From positions 1 through 54,149 of the forward strand of contig JANYFE010000033.1 in assembly GCA_025362795.1 (NCBI GenBank): a stretch of 54,149 nt of DNA, in the 5' to 3' direction. Both the position numbers and the translations under genes were made by a program. Every line of letters begins with the position of its first letter. Positions within the stretch are counted from its first letter, which is position 1. The DNA is from Rhodobacterales bacterium (GTDB taxonomy: Bacteria; Pseudomonadota; Alphaproteobacteria; Rhodobacterales; Rhodobacteraceae). The notes under the pieces were generated by a model. That model saw only the letters and a list, made by a program, of their open reading frames with translations. It was not told the DNA's origin and ran no database searches. Below are positions 18,573 through 28,335 of the stretch, piece after piece.

Positions 18573-19042
18573 TGGCTGAGAACCGTCTGGAAATCGCAAC
18601 TGGCGCTGTGGTCTTGGCCGCAGCTATTGCCTTTTTTGCCTTTGCCAGTCATTCTTCGGGTCTGGCCGGGGCGACGGGGACCTATCCGCTCAAAGCCTCG
18701 TTCCGATCGATCGAGGGGGTTTCGCCCGGGTCGGATGTCAAGCTGGCAGGAGTCAAGGTTGGCACGATCGGGGCGATGACCCTGAATCCCAAGACTTACA
18801 TGGCCGATGTGGTGGTTGATCTGGACAAGTCGATACTGCTGCCGACCGACAGTGCCATTCTGATTTCCTCGGAAGGGTTGCTGGGCGGCAATTATGTCGA
18901 GATTGTCCCGGGTGGCGCACCAGACAATCTGGCGCCGGGAGACGAGATTGAAGATACCCAAGGTGCCGTGTCGCTGGTGTCGCTGCTGCTGAAGTTTGTA
19001 GGCTCCAAGGCCGATCCGGCACCCGCCCCGCCTGCACCATGA
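18572..19042 (+). CDS. mlaD: MlaD family outer-membrane lipid asymmetry protein
   Basis: A 156-residue periplasmic, membrane-anchored MCE-domain protein. One transmembrane anchor (about 10-28) is followed by the single MCE domain (TYPLKASFRSIEGVSPGSDV, GVKVGTIGAMTLN, and LGGNYVEIVPGG). MlaD forms the hexameric ring that carries phospholipid between the Mla ABC transporter and the outer membrane. The other mla genes are not nearby. The product starts on the NDUFA12 stop and ends overlapping the DUF2155 start (ATGA), a compact three-gene operon. Confidence 0.9.
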   Translation: MAENRLEIATGAVVLAAAIAFFAFASHSSGLAGATGTYPLKASFRSIEGVSPGSDVKLAGVKVGTIGAMTLNPKTYMADVVVDLDKSILLPTDSAILISSEGLLGGNYVEIVPGGAPDNLAPGDEIEDTQGAVSLVSLLLKFVGSKADPAPAPPAP

Positions 19043-19464
19043 AAATACTGGCTCTGGCTCTGAGTTTGACCGCAAGTGCGCTGTACGCCGCCGATGTACA
19101 GGAGGCAACTGGCGCACAGCTGCGCATGCTGGACAAACTCTCGGGCATTGTGTCGGACTATGATTTGGCGGTGGGGCAGTCGCAAGCCGAAGGCCGGCTT
19201 TCGGTCCGGCTGGATGATTGCCGCTACCCCGCCGATCTGCCCAGCGGCGAGGCCTATGCGCACCTTACCATCACTGATTCCCAGCAGAAAACGCCCGTAT
19301 TCAATGGCTGGATGATTGCCTCGTCCCCCGGCCTGTCGGCGTTGGACCACCCGCGCTATGACGTCTGGGTGCTGCGGTGCGATGTTCCAAAATCTGCAGG
19401 GCCTGTCGTTGATCCGGCGGTGGATCCGAATGCAACGGCACCTGCGGACGGTTCTGGCGGATAA
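19039..19464 (+). CDS. DUF2155 domain-containing periplasmic protein
   Basis: A 141-residue exported protein with a signal peptide (MKILALALSLTASALYA) and the DUF2155 core: a Cys in LDDCRYP, AYAHLTITD, PVFNGWMIASSPGLSALDHPRYDVWVLRC. The two cysteines may form a disulfide. The family is confined mainly to alphaproteobacteria and usually lies next to an NDUFA12-type gene, as here; its function is not known to me. Its last 109 bases overlap the convergent aat gene. Confidence 0.9.
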   Translation: MKILALALSLTASALYAADVQEATGAQLRMLDKLSGIVSDYDLAVGQSQAEGRLSVRLDDCRYPADLPSGEAYAHLTITDSQQKTPVFNGWMIASSPGLSALDHPRYDVWVLRCDVPKSAGPVVDPAVDPNATAPADGSGG

Positions 19465-20048
19465 CCGCGCGGATTGAACTCCGCCTCTGCCGCAAGTGCA
19501 CTACGCAAGCGCTGGTGATACAACTGCCTCGGGATTTCCACGGCGCCAAGGCTGGCCAGATGCGGCGTCAGGAACTGGGTGTCGAACAATTGGAACCCGC
19601 CCGCCCGCAAGCGATGCATCAGATATGCCAGTGCCAGTTTTGAGCCATCAGTGGCGCGGGAAAACATGCTTTCGCCAAAGAACGCCGCCCCGCGAACGAC
19701 GCCATAAACGCCGCCAATCAGCGCATCACCGTCCCAGACCTCCAGCGAATGAGCAAATCCCTGAACATGTAATGCCCCGTAAAGTTCTGAGATTTCGCTA
19801 TTGATCCAGGTTTCGGACCGGTCCGCACAAGCGGCAACTACGCTTGCGAAATTTCGGTCTACCGTCACGGCAACATCCACACGCAAGATGCGCCGCCGCA
19901 GGCTTCGCGAGATGTGAAAGTTGTCCAGCGGGAAAATACCACGACGTTTGGGGTCAATCCAGTGAATCACCGGGTTGTCTCGGTGTTCCGCCATCGGAAA
20001 CACGCCCTGCCCATAGGCGGCCAGCAGGATTTCCGGGGTCATTTTCAT
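19356..20048 (-). CDS. aat: leucyl/phenylalanyl-tRNA-protein transferase Aat
   Basis: A 230-residue cytoplasmic enzyme that adds Leu or Phe to proteins with N-terminal Arg or Lys, marking them for ClpAP degradation. Motifs are LLAAYGQGVFPMAE, WIDPKRRGIFPLDNFHISRSLRR, GGVYGVVRGAAFFGESMFS and FDTQFLTPHLASLGAVEIPR. The low-complexity tail ends STQTS and is encoded opposite the end of the DUF2155 gene. ATG at 20048 is used; the frame also allows TTG at 20054 and ATG at 20042. Confidence 0.95.
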   Translation of the reverse strand: MKMTPEILLAAYGQGVFPMAEHRDNPVIHWIDPKRRGIFPLDNFHISRSLRRRILRVDVAVTVDRNFASVVAACADRSETWINSEISELYGALHVQGFAHSLEVWDGDALIGGVYGVVRGAAFFGESMFSRATDGSKLALAYLMHRLRAGGFQLFDTQFLTPHLASLGAVEIPRQLYHQRLRSALAAEAEFNPRGYPPEPSAGAVAFGSTAGSTTGPADFGTSHRSTQTS

Positions 20049-20124
20049 GGCCAAGGGATGCTCGTCCCGCCTTCGCGGGCAAGCTTCGCCGTTAAGACAA
20101 ACACCTCAAATGACGGGGACTTCG

Positions 20125-21501
20125 TCACGCGCCGAAGGTGGCCGCCAACCATTTTTCCAGCCAATGAATGTTGTAATCTCCGCTCTGGATATCCGGTTCT
20201 GCCAAAAGCAGATCGAAAAGTGGAATTGTTGTTTCTATTCCGTCGATGATCAACTCGCCCAAAGCCCGCTTCAGGCGAGCCAGAGCTTCGGGACGGTCGC
20301 GACCATGCACGATCAGCTTGCCGATCAGGCTGTCGTAATAGGGCGGAATCGAATAACCGCCGTAAAGGGCGCTGTCCATCCGCACGCCCAAGCCGCCGGG
20401 CGAGTGGAATACTTTGACCTTGCCAGGACGCGGGGCAAAATCCGGAAGCCGCTCGGCATTGATCCGAACTTCTATACAGTGACCGTTGATCACCAGGTCA
20501 TCTTGCGCAAAGGACATCGGCAGACCCGACGCCACGCGGATTTGTTCGCGGACCAGATCGACGCCAAAAATGCCTTCTGTCACAGGGTGTTCGACTTGCA
20601 GGCGGGTGTTCATTTCGATGAAGAAGAACTCGCCGTTTTCATACAGGAATTCGATGGTACCCGCGCCGATGTATTTGATCTTGCACATCGCGTCAGCGCA
20701 GATTTTGCCGATCTTCTCGCGCAGGGCGGGAGTAATGACCGGGCCGGGGGCTTCCTCGAAGACTTTCTGATGGCGGCGTTGCAGGCTACAATCGCGTTCA
20801 CCCAGATGCACCGCGTTGCCCTTGCCGTCGCCAAACACCTGAATTTCGATATGGCGGGGGGTTTGCAGGTATTTTTCGATATAGACTTCGTCGTTGCCGA
20901 AGGCAGCTTTGCTTTCTGACCGCGCAGTGCGGAAGGCAATCTCAAGTTCTTCGGGCGTGGTGGCGACTTTCATGCCGCGCCCGCCGCCACCTGCCGTGGC
21001 CTTGATGATCACAGGAAACCCGATTTTCGCCGCTACGCCGATGGCGGATTCGTAATCGGGCACCCCACCGTCAGAACCGGGTACGACAGGAATCCCCAGT
21101 GCTTTTGCAGTTTCCTTGGCGGTGATCTTGTCACCCATGATGCGGATATGTTCAGCAGAGGGACCGATGAAAGTGATGTCGTGATCTTCAAGCGCCTGCG
21201 CGAAGGCAGCGTTTTCCGACAAAAATCCATATCCAGGATGCACGGCCTGCGCTCCGGTGATCTCGCAGGCAGAGATGATCGCGGCTTTGGACAGATAGCT
21301 CAGGGTCGAAGATGCTGGGCCGATGCAGACGGATTCGTCAGCCATGCGCACGTGCATCGCATCAGCGTCGGCGGTGGAATGAACCGCCACGGATTTGATG
21401 CCCATTTCGCGACAGGCGCGGATGACCCGCAAGGCTATCTCGCCCCGGTTAGCGATCAGGATTTTGTCGAAGATCGGTTGGGGTGCCACTTGGGGTGCCA
21501 T
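20125..21501 (-). CDS. accC: acetyl-CoA carboxylase biotin carboxylase subunit
   Basis: A 458-residue ATP-grasp enzyme that carboxylates biotin on AccB, the first half-reaction of acetyl-CoA carboxylase in fatty acid synthesis. Visible motifs are [11 protein letters not shown] at the start, [11 protein letters not shown], the ATP loop [20 protein letters not shown], and the catalytic [14 protein letters not shown]. Length is standard. ATG at 21501 preferred over an upstream TTG. It lies 22 bases after accB in the usual accB-accC order. Confidence 0.97.
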   Translation of the reverse strand: MAPQVAPQPIFDKILIANRGEIALRVIRACREMGIKSVAVHSTADADAMHVRMADESVCIGPASSTLSYLSKAAIISACEITGAQAVHPGYGFLSENAAFAQALEDHDITFIGPSAEHIRIMGDKITAKETAKALGIPVVPGSDGGVPDYESAIGVAAKIGFPVIIKATAGGGGRGMKVATTPEELEIAFRTARSESKAAFGNDEVYIEKYLQTPRHIEIQVFGDGKGNAVHLGERDCSLQRRHQKVFEEAPGPVITPALREKIGKICADAMCKIKYIGAGTIEFLYENGEFFFIEMNTRLQVEHPVTEGIFGVDLVREQIRVASGLPMSFAQDDLVINGHCIEVRINAERLPDFAPRPGKVKVFHSPGGLGVRMDSALYGGYSIPPYYDSLIGKLIVHGRDRPEALARLKRALGELIIDGIETTIPLFDLLLAEPDIQSGDYNIHWLEKWLAATFGA

Positions 21502-21523
21502 TTTATCTCGAGTCAAAATAGCC

Positions 21524-22009
21524 TCACTCGATGATCAGCAAAGGTGCGCCGTATTCTACCGCATTTCCGTCAGAAACGAGGATGCGCTTTACCGTCCCGG
21601 CACGTGGCGCGGGAATGTGGTTCATGGTCTTCATCGCCTCGATAATCAGCACGGTCTGACCTTCGGTCACCCTGGCGCCTACGGTTACAAAGGCGGCAGC
21701 ACCCGGCTCTGCCGAAAGGTAGATAGTGCCCACCATCGGCGAAGTAACTGCCCCCGGATGCTGCGCCGGATCCTCGACGGGGGCGGACGCTGCGACGGCA
21801 GCAGTTGCAGTTGGGGCAGGGGCATATTGCATTGCCGGTGCGGGGCCAGCCATCTGGACCACAGTGTTCTGCTTGACGACGCGTACTTCCAAGCTGTCGT
21901 TGTCGGCATATTCACGCTTCACTGACAGTTCGGTCAGCGCATTGCTGTTCAGCAGTTCTGCCAAAGCCGCGATGAATTTCACATCCGCATCGGGGGAATT
22001 TTTGCTCAT
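21524..22009 (-). CDS. accB: acetyl-CoA carboxylase biotin carboxyl carrier protein
   Basis: A 161-residue carrier whose Lys in EAMKTMN (about 125) is biotinylated. An N-terminal region rich in charged residues is joined by an Ala/Pro-rich linker (about 60-85) to the biotinyl domain, with the protruding-thumb segment present. The ATG at 22009 has a good AGAGGA site; an upstream in-frame ATG at 22033 lacks one. It heads the accB-accC operon and diverges from preT. Confidence 0.97.
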   Translation of the reverse strand: MSKNSPDADVKFIAALAELLNSNALTELSVKREYADNDSLEVRVVKQNTVVQMAGPAPAMQYAPAPTATAAVAASAPVEDPAQHPGAVTSPMVGTIYLSAEPGAAAFVTVGARVTEGQTVLIIEAMKTMNHIPAPRAGTVKRILVSDGNAVEYGAPLLIIE

Positions 22010-22156
22010 GCCGTCCTCTGTTGGCTCGTTCATTTGCAGGCCGGGCTGGCCGGGCCTGGCACATTATTTCTACCCATATACGCGACGACCGCTTCAAGGA
22101 AAAGCATCCTTATGGGGAAGGCGGCGCAGAGCGTCAGATTCTTCAGATTTACATAA

Positions 22157-22172
22157 TTTACCATTTGATAAA
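22157..22172. promoter_or_regulatory. possible degenerate RutR-type operator
   Basis: TTTACCATTTGATAAA lies 52 bases upstream of the preT start, in the AT-rich part of the accB-preT gap. It matches 11 of the 14 fixed positions of the E. coli RutR consensus TTGACCA-N2-TGGTCAA and keeps dyad symmetry. It is weaker than the two sites before the large pyrimidine operon. Confidence 0.4.
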
Positions 22173-22223
22173 AAATGAAACCCGTGTCAGCGTTTGAAAA
22201 TCGCGCCAAGGGAGATCCAGCCC

Positions 22224-23507
22224 ATGTCCAATTCCTCTCAGACCCCCGGTATCGTTGCCTATCGACTGCCCGCTGCGGCGGTGGCAGAAAATTTCGCACA
22301 TTATTCCCCGGCGCTGGACCGACACGAGGCGCGGGTTGCGGCAGATCGCTGCTATTTCTGCCATGATGCGCCCTGCGTTACTTCTTGTCCAACCAGCATC
22401 GACATACCGCTTTTCATCCGCCAGATCGCCACTGGCACCCCGGATGCTGCGGCAAAAACGATCTTTGCACAAAATATTTTGGGCGGTATGTGCGCCCGCG
22501 TCTGCCCGACCGAAACGTTGTGTGAAGAGGCATGCGTCCGCGAGGCGGCCGAGGGCAAGCCGGTGGAAATTGGCAGTCTGCAGCGCTTTGCCACCGATAC
22601 GCTGATGGGCAAGGGCGTGCACCCGTTTGCCCGCGCGGCTTTGACCGGAAAAAAGGTGGCTGTTGTCGGCGCCGGACCCGCCGGTCTGGCCTGTGCGCAC
22701 CGCTTGGCGCTCTTGGGACATGATGTTGTAGTGATGGAGCGGCGCCTGAAGGCAGGCGGACTGAATGAGTTTGGCATTGCTGCCTATAAGGCCACGGATG
22801 ATTTCGCTGCGCGCGAGGTGGAATGGCTGCTCAAGATCGGCGGAATCACGATCGAGACTGGCTTCGAGTTGGGCCGCGACTTCACCATGTCCAGCCTGGA
22901 GGCACAGTATGATGCGGTGTTTCTGGGCATCGGCCTGGCCGGGGTGAATACCTTGCGCCTGCCCGGAGAAGACCTGAGCGGTGTCCGCAACGCCGTCGAC
23001 TTTATTGCCGAGTTGCGGCAAGCCGAGGACAAGTCGGTATTGCCCGTTGGCCGCGATGTCGTAGTGATCGGCGGCGGGATGACAGCGGTGGACGCTGCCG
23101 TGCAGTCAAAGCTGCTTGGGGCGCAGAACGTCACGATGGTGTATCGCAGGGCCAAAGACATGATGAGCGCCAGTGTCTATGAACAGGAACACGCAACTTC
23201 CGCCGGGGTTACGATCCTGTACGGGGCAATGCCGCGCCGGATCATCGGTCAACTGGCGGTTGAGGCCGTAGAATTTGCCTACAGCGACACAGATGTGTTT
23301 ACGCTCAAGGCCGATCAGGTATTCAAGGCGATCGGCCAGACCCTGACAAGCATGCCGATCGCACCAGACGGGCCAAAGCTGGTCCGGCGATCCGGCAGAG
23401 TATGGGCTGGTGGTGATTGTGCGGCAGGCGGCGAAGATCTGACGGTGACTGCGGTTGCCGAGGGGCGCGACGCAGCTGAAGAAATCAACGCGGTGTTGCG
23501 GGGGTGA
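22224..23507 (+). CDS. preT: dihydropyrimidine dehydrogenase subunit PreT (PydX)
   Basis: A 427-residue flavoprotein that takes electrons from NAD(P)H and passes them to PreA to reduce uracil and thymine to dihydropyrimidines. The N-terminal part has the Cys-rich iron-sulfur pattern of GltD-like proteins (CYFCHDAPC, CPTSI, CARVCPTETLCEEAC). FAD and NAD(P)H sites are VAVVGAGPAGLACAH (about 135) and VVVIGGGMTAVDAA (about 270), with a late WAGGDCAAGG. Start at 22224 is set by a GGGAG site; the upstream ATG at 22194 lacks one. It begins the preT-preA unit. Confidence 0.92.
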   Translation: MSNSSQTPGIVAYRLPAAAVAENFAHYSPALDRHEARVAADRCYFCHDAPCVTSCPTSIDIPLFIRQIATGTPDAAAKTIFAQNILGGMCARVCPTETLCEEACVREAAEGKPVEIGSLQRFATDTLMGKGVHPFARAALTGKKVAVVGAGPAGLACAHRLALLGHDVVVMERRLKAGGLNEFGIAAYKATDDFAAREVEWLLKIGGITIETGFELGRDFTMSSLEAQYDAVFLGIGLAGVNTLRLPGEDLSGVRNAVDFIAELRQAEDKSVLPVGRDVVVIGGGMTAVDAAVQSKLLGAQNVTMVYRRAKDMMSASVYEQEHATSAGVTILYGAMPRRIIGQLAVEAVEFAYSDTDVFTLKADQVFKAIGQTLTSMPIAPDGPKLVRRSGRVWAGGDCAAGGEDLTVTAVAEGRDAAEEINAVLRG

Positions 23508-23601
23508 GACGCTCAGCGCAAGCGCTATTTTTGCTTTTGCGCAAGGGCCGAACGGGCCTTCACGCGAACAAATCAACACAGACAATTGAAGGGATGACCT
23601 C

Positions 23602-24900
23602 GTGGCAAACCTGACCTCTGCCTTCATCGGCATCAAATCCCCGAACCCGTTCTGGTTGGCTTCGGCCCCACCGACTGACAAGGAATACAATGTACGCCGC
23701 GCATATGAGGCAGGTTGGGGCGGAGTAGTCTGGAAAACGCTCGGGTCCGAAGGCCCGCCAGTCGTCAACGTCAACGGTCCCCGATATGGTGCCATCTGGG
23801 GGGCGGATCGGCGGCTCCTGGGCCTCAACAACATCGAACTGATCACCGACCGCCCCTTGGAGGTGAACCTGCGCGAGATCAAGATGGTCAAACGCGACTA
23901 CAAGGACCGTGCGCTGATCATTTCGTTGATGGTGCCGTGTGACGAGGAGTCTTGGCAGGACATCTTGGCGCGGTTGGAGGATACTGAAGCGGATGGGGTC
24001 GAATTGAACTTTGGCTGTCCGCACGGCATGGCGGAACGTGGCATGGGCTCGGCGGTCGGGCAGGTGCCGGAATACATTGAGATGGTGACCCGCTGGGTCA
24101 AAAAGCATTCCCGCATGCCCTGCATCGTGAAACTCACGCCCAATATCAGTGACATCCGCAAACCTGCTGCGGCGGCCAAAGCAGGTGGCGCGGATGCGGT
24201 CTCGCTGATCAACACAATCAATTCGATCACTGGGGTCGACCTCGACAATTTCGCGCCGTTGCCGACGATTGATGGCAAGGGCACACATGGCGGTTATTGC
24301 GGCCCTGCGGTTAAACCCATCGCGCTGAATATGGTAGCCGAGATTGCCCGCGACGCAGACACCCGTGGCCTGCCGATATCCGGCATTGGCGGGATTACCA
24401 CTTGGCGCGATGCGGCTGAGTTTTTGGCACTTGGTGCAGGCAATGTTCAGGTCTGCACGGCGGCGATGACGTACGGGTTCAAGGTCGTGCAAGAGATGAT
24501 TTCGGGGCTTTCGGACTATCTGGATGGCCACGACATGGGGCTGTCCGATCTGGTGGGCCGCGCGGTGCCAAATGTGACGGACTGGCAATTCCTGAACCTC
24601 AACTATGTCACCAAGGCGAAAATCGACCCTGATGCCTGCATCAAATGCGGCCGGTGTTATGCGGCCTGCGAGGATACATCGCATCAAGCAATTGCAATCA
24701 AGCCGGGCCGGGTATTCGAGGTGATGGACGACGAATGCGTCGCCTGCAATCTGTGTGTCGACGTGTGCCCGGTCGAGGATTGCATCACGATGGTCGAGAT
24801 GCCGCAGGGCGCCGTTGACCCCCGCACCGGGCGCACAGTGGGCGGCTATGCCAATTGGACGACCCATCCCAACAATCCTGGGGTGAAGGCGGCGGAGTAG
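23602..24900 (+). CDS. preA: dihydropyrimidine dehydrogenase subunit PreA (PydA)
   Basis: A 432-residue catalytic subunit that reduces the pyrimidine ring. The N-terminal FMN TIM barrel resembles dihydroorotate dehydrogenase (NPFWLASAPPT, ELNFGCPHGM with its active-site Cys region, KLTPNISDI, ISGIGGI). Two 4Fe-4S clusters are bound near the C-terminus by CIKCGRCYAAC and CVACNLCVDVCP. The start codon is GTG. It lies 94 bases after preT and completes the enzyme for step one of reductive pyrimidine degradation; steps two and three are encoded in the operon starting at 31286. Confidence 0.95.
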   Translation: MANLTSAFIGIKSPNPFWLASAPPTDKEYNVRRAYEAGWGGVVWKTLGSEGPPVVNVNGPRYGAIWGADRRLLGLNNIELITDRPLEVNLREIKMVKRDYKDRALIISLMVPCDEESWQDILARLEDTEADGVELNFGCPHGMAERGMGSAVGQVPEYIEMVTRWVKKHSRMPCIVKLTPNISDIRKPAAAAKAGGADAVSLINTINSITGVDLDNFAPLPTIDGKGTHGGYCGPAVKPIALNMVAEIARDADTRGLPISGIGGITTWRDAAEFLALGAGNVQVCTAAMTYGFKVVQEMISGLSDYLDGHDMGLSDLVGRAVPNVTDWQFLNLNYVTKAKIDPDACIKCGRCYAACEDTSHQAIAIKPGRVFEVMDDECVACNLCVDVCPVEDCITMVEMPQGAVDPRTGRTVGGYANWTTHPNNPGVKAAE

Positions 24901-25041
24901 CGATGCGAAATTGATTGTTCGCGGAAAAATCGGGGTGGGGGTTAAACATTTTTTGTCCGTCTTGGCGACTGACGCGCGGCTTTGCGGCAAACTTTGGCGC
25001 TGCCTGGTTGACCTTGGCCGACCGACGACTATCTGATTTTA

Positions 25042-26025
25042 ATGAAATACTCGCTCCTCGACCTTGCTCCCGTCGCTGAGGGCCAGACTGCGGCTGACGC
25101 CCTCGCCAACTCCCTTGATCTTGCCCGCCATGCCGAGGCTTGGGGTTATCATCGCTTCTGGCTGGCCGAGCATCACAACATGCCCGGCATTGCCTCGGCG
25201 GCCACTGCTGTGGTGATTGGACATGTCGCCGCGGGCACCAAGAACATCCGAGTTGGGGCCGGCGGCATCATGCTTCCCAACCATGCCCCGCTCATCATCG
25301 CCGAACAATTTGGCACCCTCGCCACGCTCTACCCAAACCGGATCGATCTGGGCCTTGGTCGTGCGCCCGGCACCGATATGACCACGGCGCGGGCCCTACG
25401 ACGACATATGGAAGCGTCCGACGAATTTCCAAGCGATGTCTTAGAGTTGCAGCGCTATCTTGATGTGCCCGATCCAGCCAACCGCATCCATGCTTTTCCG
25501 GGTGAAGGGACGCAAGTGCCGCTCTGGATCTTGGGGTCCAGCCTATATGGCGCACAATTGGCGGCCTATCTGGGGCTGCCCTATGCGTTTGCCAGCCATT
25601 TTGCACCCGCCCAATTGGAAGAAGCGGTGCACACCTATCGCACCACTTTCCGACCCTCAGCCAAGCGCGATGCCCCCTATTTCATGCTGGCCGCCGGCGT
25701 GTCCGCGGCGGATACCGACGCTCGGGCTGACTTTTTGCGCAGTTCGCAAGTCCTTGCCTTTGCCCGCCTGCGTGCCGGGCAACCCGGCAAACTGCCGCCA
25801 CCTCAAACAGACCTTTCAGAAGTGCCGTCGCAAATGCGGGCCGAAGTGGACTTTGCTTTGTCCTGCGCCGCCGTTGGCTCGCCGGCCACAGTCAAGGCCC
25901 AACTGGCCGCGTTGATTTCCCGGCACCAGCCCGACGAGGTCCTTCTGACTGGCATGATCTACGATCATCAGGCACGGTTGACATCATTCCAGATCGCGGC
26001 AGAGGCGATACGCGACCTTGGCTAA
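25042..26025 (+). CDS. luciferase-like (LLM class) flavin-dependent oxidoreductase
   Basis: A 327-residue bacterial-luciferase-fold protein of the single-subunit YhbW/MsnO8-type group. Signatures are [26 protein letters not shown], the FMN-contacting [20 protein letters not shown], and [12 protein letters not shown]. These enzymes oxidise varied substrates with reduced flavin. The neighbouring genes concern pyrimidine breakdown, but this member resembles the general group, not RutA, so a link is only positional. Substrate unknown. Confidence 0.88.
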   Translation: MKYSLLDLAPVAEGQTAADALANSLDLARHAEAWGYHRFWLAEHHNMPGIASAATAVVIGHVAAGTKNIRVGAGGIMLPNHAPLIIAEQFGTLATLYPNRIDLGLGRAPGTDMTTARALRRHMEASDEFPSDVLELQRYLDVPDPANRIHAFPGEGTQVPLWILGSSLYGAQLAAYLGLPYAFASHFAPAQLEEAVHTYRTTFRPSAKRDAPYFMLAAGVSAADTDARADFLRSSQVLAFARLRAGQPGKLPPPQTDLSEVPSQMRAEVDFALSCAAVGSPATVKAQLAALISRHQPDEVLLTGMIYDHQARLTSFQIAAEAIRDLG

Positions 26026-26291
26026 ATCTAGCCCAGCCGCGGCGGGCGCCGTTACGACCGACTCGATTTACGGGCTACACCGGTAATGGTTCGGCTCGCC
26101 TGCAACCACGGACCGCCAGAATGGCCGACCTCATCGAGTAGAACGCGGTCGGGGCGCTTGCGCCGACCGGTCCCACGGCCGGCGAAGGTGTGGAAATTCG
26201 ACAAGTTCACTGTCGTTGAAGTCTTGATCCCCTGAATCAGTGTGAACAACCGGTTAACGAAAATTCCTAATACATTGAAATATAACAAAAA
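26026..26291. other. AT-rich gap with no convincing gene
   Basis: The convergent gap between the LLM oxidoreductase and kup. A minus-strand frame of 87 codons (26052-26315) starts inside the palindrome at the kup stop and has an Arg-rich end (TITGVARKSSRS), but no family or ribosome binding site. The part next to the palindrome is markedly AT-rich and resembles the flank of the second palindrome copy near 29083. Confidence 0.35.
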
Positions 26292-26321
26292 TAAGAAGTG
26301 TCCACATGTGGACACTTCTTA
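26292..26321 (-). terminator. 30-bp perfect palindrome at the kup stop, probable terminator
   Basis: A perfect 30-base inverted repeat with no interruption, centred between 26306 and 26307. It includes the kup stop codon and is followed on the minus strand by ATTTTTG, so it can act as a Rho-independent terminator. Its core GTGTCCACATGTGGACAC recurs exactly at 29065-29082, which is not explained by termination alone. Confidence 0.6.
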
Positions 26322-28256
26322 AATCGCCATCTGCTGCCCCATTTCGACCACCCGGTTAGATGGCAGACAATAGAACTGAGTGGCGTCGGCGGCGGATTTT
26401 GACAGGGCAATGAAAATCCGCTCTTGCCAGAACGGAAGACCTTGATGGCGCGCAGACCGGAAAGAGCGGCGGTTCAGGAAGAATGATGTCGTCATAATAT
26501 CGAACTTCTCGCCGCGCTTGCGGGCCAAAGACAAAGCCCGCGGCACGTTCGGGGTTTCCATGTAGCCAAAGTTCAGAATGACACGAAGGAAGTTTTCGGA
26601 AAGCCGCTCTAACGAAATCCGGTTGGCATCTGTCACGGTAGGCGTGGGGGCAACCGCAACGGTTACGATGAAATTCTGACTGTGCAGCACTCGGTTGTGC
26701 TTGAGGTTGTGCAGCAGAGCCGAAGGAGCAATGGACGGGTCTTGCGTCAGGAAAACTGCTGTTCCGGGCACTGCGATGGGCTGCGATTTGGTCAACATTG
26801 CGATCAGCTTGGTCAATGATATTGCCGAATCTGCCGCCTTCTGCTTGACATGCGCCGATCCGCGCACCCACGACCAGACCAGCAAACACATGGTCGACGC
26901 GATCAACGCCGGTACATAGCCGCCATCAATCAGCTTGGTTAGGTTGGCGCTAAGGAACATCAGTTCAACCGTCAAAATAGGTGCAATGACCGCGACCACC
27001 ACCGGCAGCGGCCATCTCCAAGCACGAGACAACAGCACAAAGGATAGGATCGAGGTGATCACCATATCGCCCGTCACCGCAATTCCGTAAGCCGAAGCGA
27101 GGCTTGTCGAAGAGCCGAACGCGACCACCAGACAGATCACCCCAGTCATCAAGATCATGTTGACCCGAGGCATGTAGATTTGGCCGTGCTGGGTTTCCGA
27201 GGTGTGCCGGATTTCCATCCGCGGCAAAAGCCCCATCTGCACCGCCTGCTGCATCATCGAGAAAGCCCCGGAGATTACCGCTTGGCTTGCGATAACGGTT
27301 GCTGCAGTAGCCAAGACGACCAACGGCAGCAGCGCCCATGTCGGCGCCATCAGAAAGAACGGGTCTACCGCCGCCTCGGGGTGGGTCAAGACAAACGCGC
27401 CTTGGCCGAGGTAGCTGAGCGCAAGCGACGGGAATACCAGAATGCCCCATGCAATGCGGATTGGGCGGCGCCCAAAATGGCCCATATCTGCATACAGGGC
27501 CTCGCCCCCGGTGACTGCCAAAAAGACCGAACCGAGCACGACGAACGAGCCAAAACCATGGTTTGTCAGAAAACGCAATGCATGCACCGGATTTAACGCC
27601 GCGAGAATCGCGGTGTCGTCCCCCAGATGCCGGAGGCCAAGGACGGCCATAACTATGAACCACAACACCATGATCGGACCGAACAGGATCGCAACTCGCT
27701 CGGTCCCTTGCGCTTGGAACAAGAAAAGACCCAAGATTATGGCCAGAGTTACCAGCACGACGTAGGGTTGAAAGCTTGGGGCGACAAGCGCCATGCCTTC
27801 CACCGCTGACAGTACTGACATGGCGGGGGTGATCATCGCATCGCCAAAGAAAAGTGAAATGCCGACAACACCGATCGCCAACAACCATCCTGGCCGTTTC
27901 TTCAGCGCCTGTTGTACCAGTGCTACCAGCGACAGAGTGCCACCTTCGCCCCGGTTGTCGGCCCGCATCACGAGCGCGACGTATTTCACCGTCACAATCA
28001 GAACAAGCGTCCACAAAAGAAGTGAGACAACGCCAATCACCTCTTCCGCCTGCAATCCGTCGCGGGAGGCGGCATGGAGCGATTCTCGCAATGCATAAAG
28101 CGGCGAGGTACCGATGTCTCCATAGACAACTCCAATACAACCGAGCACCAACTTCCACAGGTTCTGCGGGGGAGCGGGCGTAGGATGAGCATACGGAATT
28201 GCTGTGGTCTCGGCCAATGGCGTGGCCGTGTCGCCGGGGATGTTGTCTTCGTGCAT
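26319..28256 (-). CDS. kup: KUP family potassium uptake protein
   Basis: A 645-residue inner-membrane protein with about 12 transmembrane segments and a cytoplasmic C-terminal domain (about 480-645). Family signatures include CIGVVYGDIGTSPLYALRES near the start, FFGDAMITPAMSVLSAVEG, TGGEALYADMGHFGRRPIR, and ASQAVISGAFSMMQQAVQ. Kup proteins import K+ coupled to protons. Length is standard. It is followed by a terminator-like palindrome and lies 79 bases downstream of the rutR-like gene in the same direction, possibly co-transcribed. Confidence 0.95.
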   Translation of the reverse strand: MHEDNIPGDTATPLAETTAIPYAHPTPAPPQNLWKLVLGCIGVVYGDIGTSPLYALRESLHAASRDGLQAEEVIGVVSLLLWTLVLIVTVKYVALVMRADNRGEGGTLSLVALVQQALKKRPGWLLAIGVVGISLFFGDAMITPAMSVLSAVEGMALVAPSFQPYVVLVTLAIILGLFLFQAQGTERVAILFGPIMVLWFIVMAVLGLRHLGDDTAILAALNPVHALRFLTNHGFGSFVVLGSVFLAVTGGEALYADMGHFGRRPIRIAWGILVFPSLALSYLGQGAFVLTHPEAAVDPFFLMAPTWALLPLVVLATAATVIASQAVISGAFSMMQQAVQMGLLPRMEIRHTSETQHGQIYMPRVNMILMTGVICLVVAFGSSTSLASAYGIAVTGDMVITSILSFVLLSRAWRWPLPVVVAVIAPILTVELMFLSANLTKLIDGGYVPALIASTMCLLVWSWVRGSAHVKQKAADSAISLTKLIAMLTKSQPIAVPGTAVFLTQDPSIAPSALLHNLKHNRVLHSQNFIVTVAVAPTPTVTDANRISLERLSENFLRVILNFGYMETPNVPRALSLARKRGEKFDIMTTSFFLNRRSFRSARHQGLPFWQERIFIALSKSAADATQFYCLPSNRVVEMGQQMAI

Positions 28257-28335
28257 GACCTTCGGCCGTGGACCAGTCTGGCGTGCTCACTACACTGGCA
28301 GGGTCAGAACGTCCAGCGAAGGTTCTGCCATAAGA

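Noticed and set aside
23517-23535. Terminator between preT and preA (AGCG-CAAG-CGCT then ATTTTTG)
   Set aside because: Four-base stem is too weak to call, and the two subunits are expected to be made together.
25005-25025. TTGACCTTGGCCGACC before the LLM oxidoreductase as a RutR site
   Set aside because: The right half does not match TGGTCAA; too many mismatches and no clear dyad.
28257-28300. GGACCAGTCTGG upstream of kup as a RutR site
   Set aside because: Half-site spacing is wrong for the TGACCA-N2-TGGTCA palindrome.
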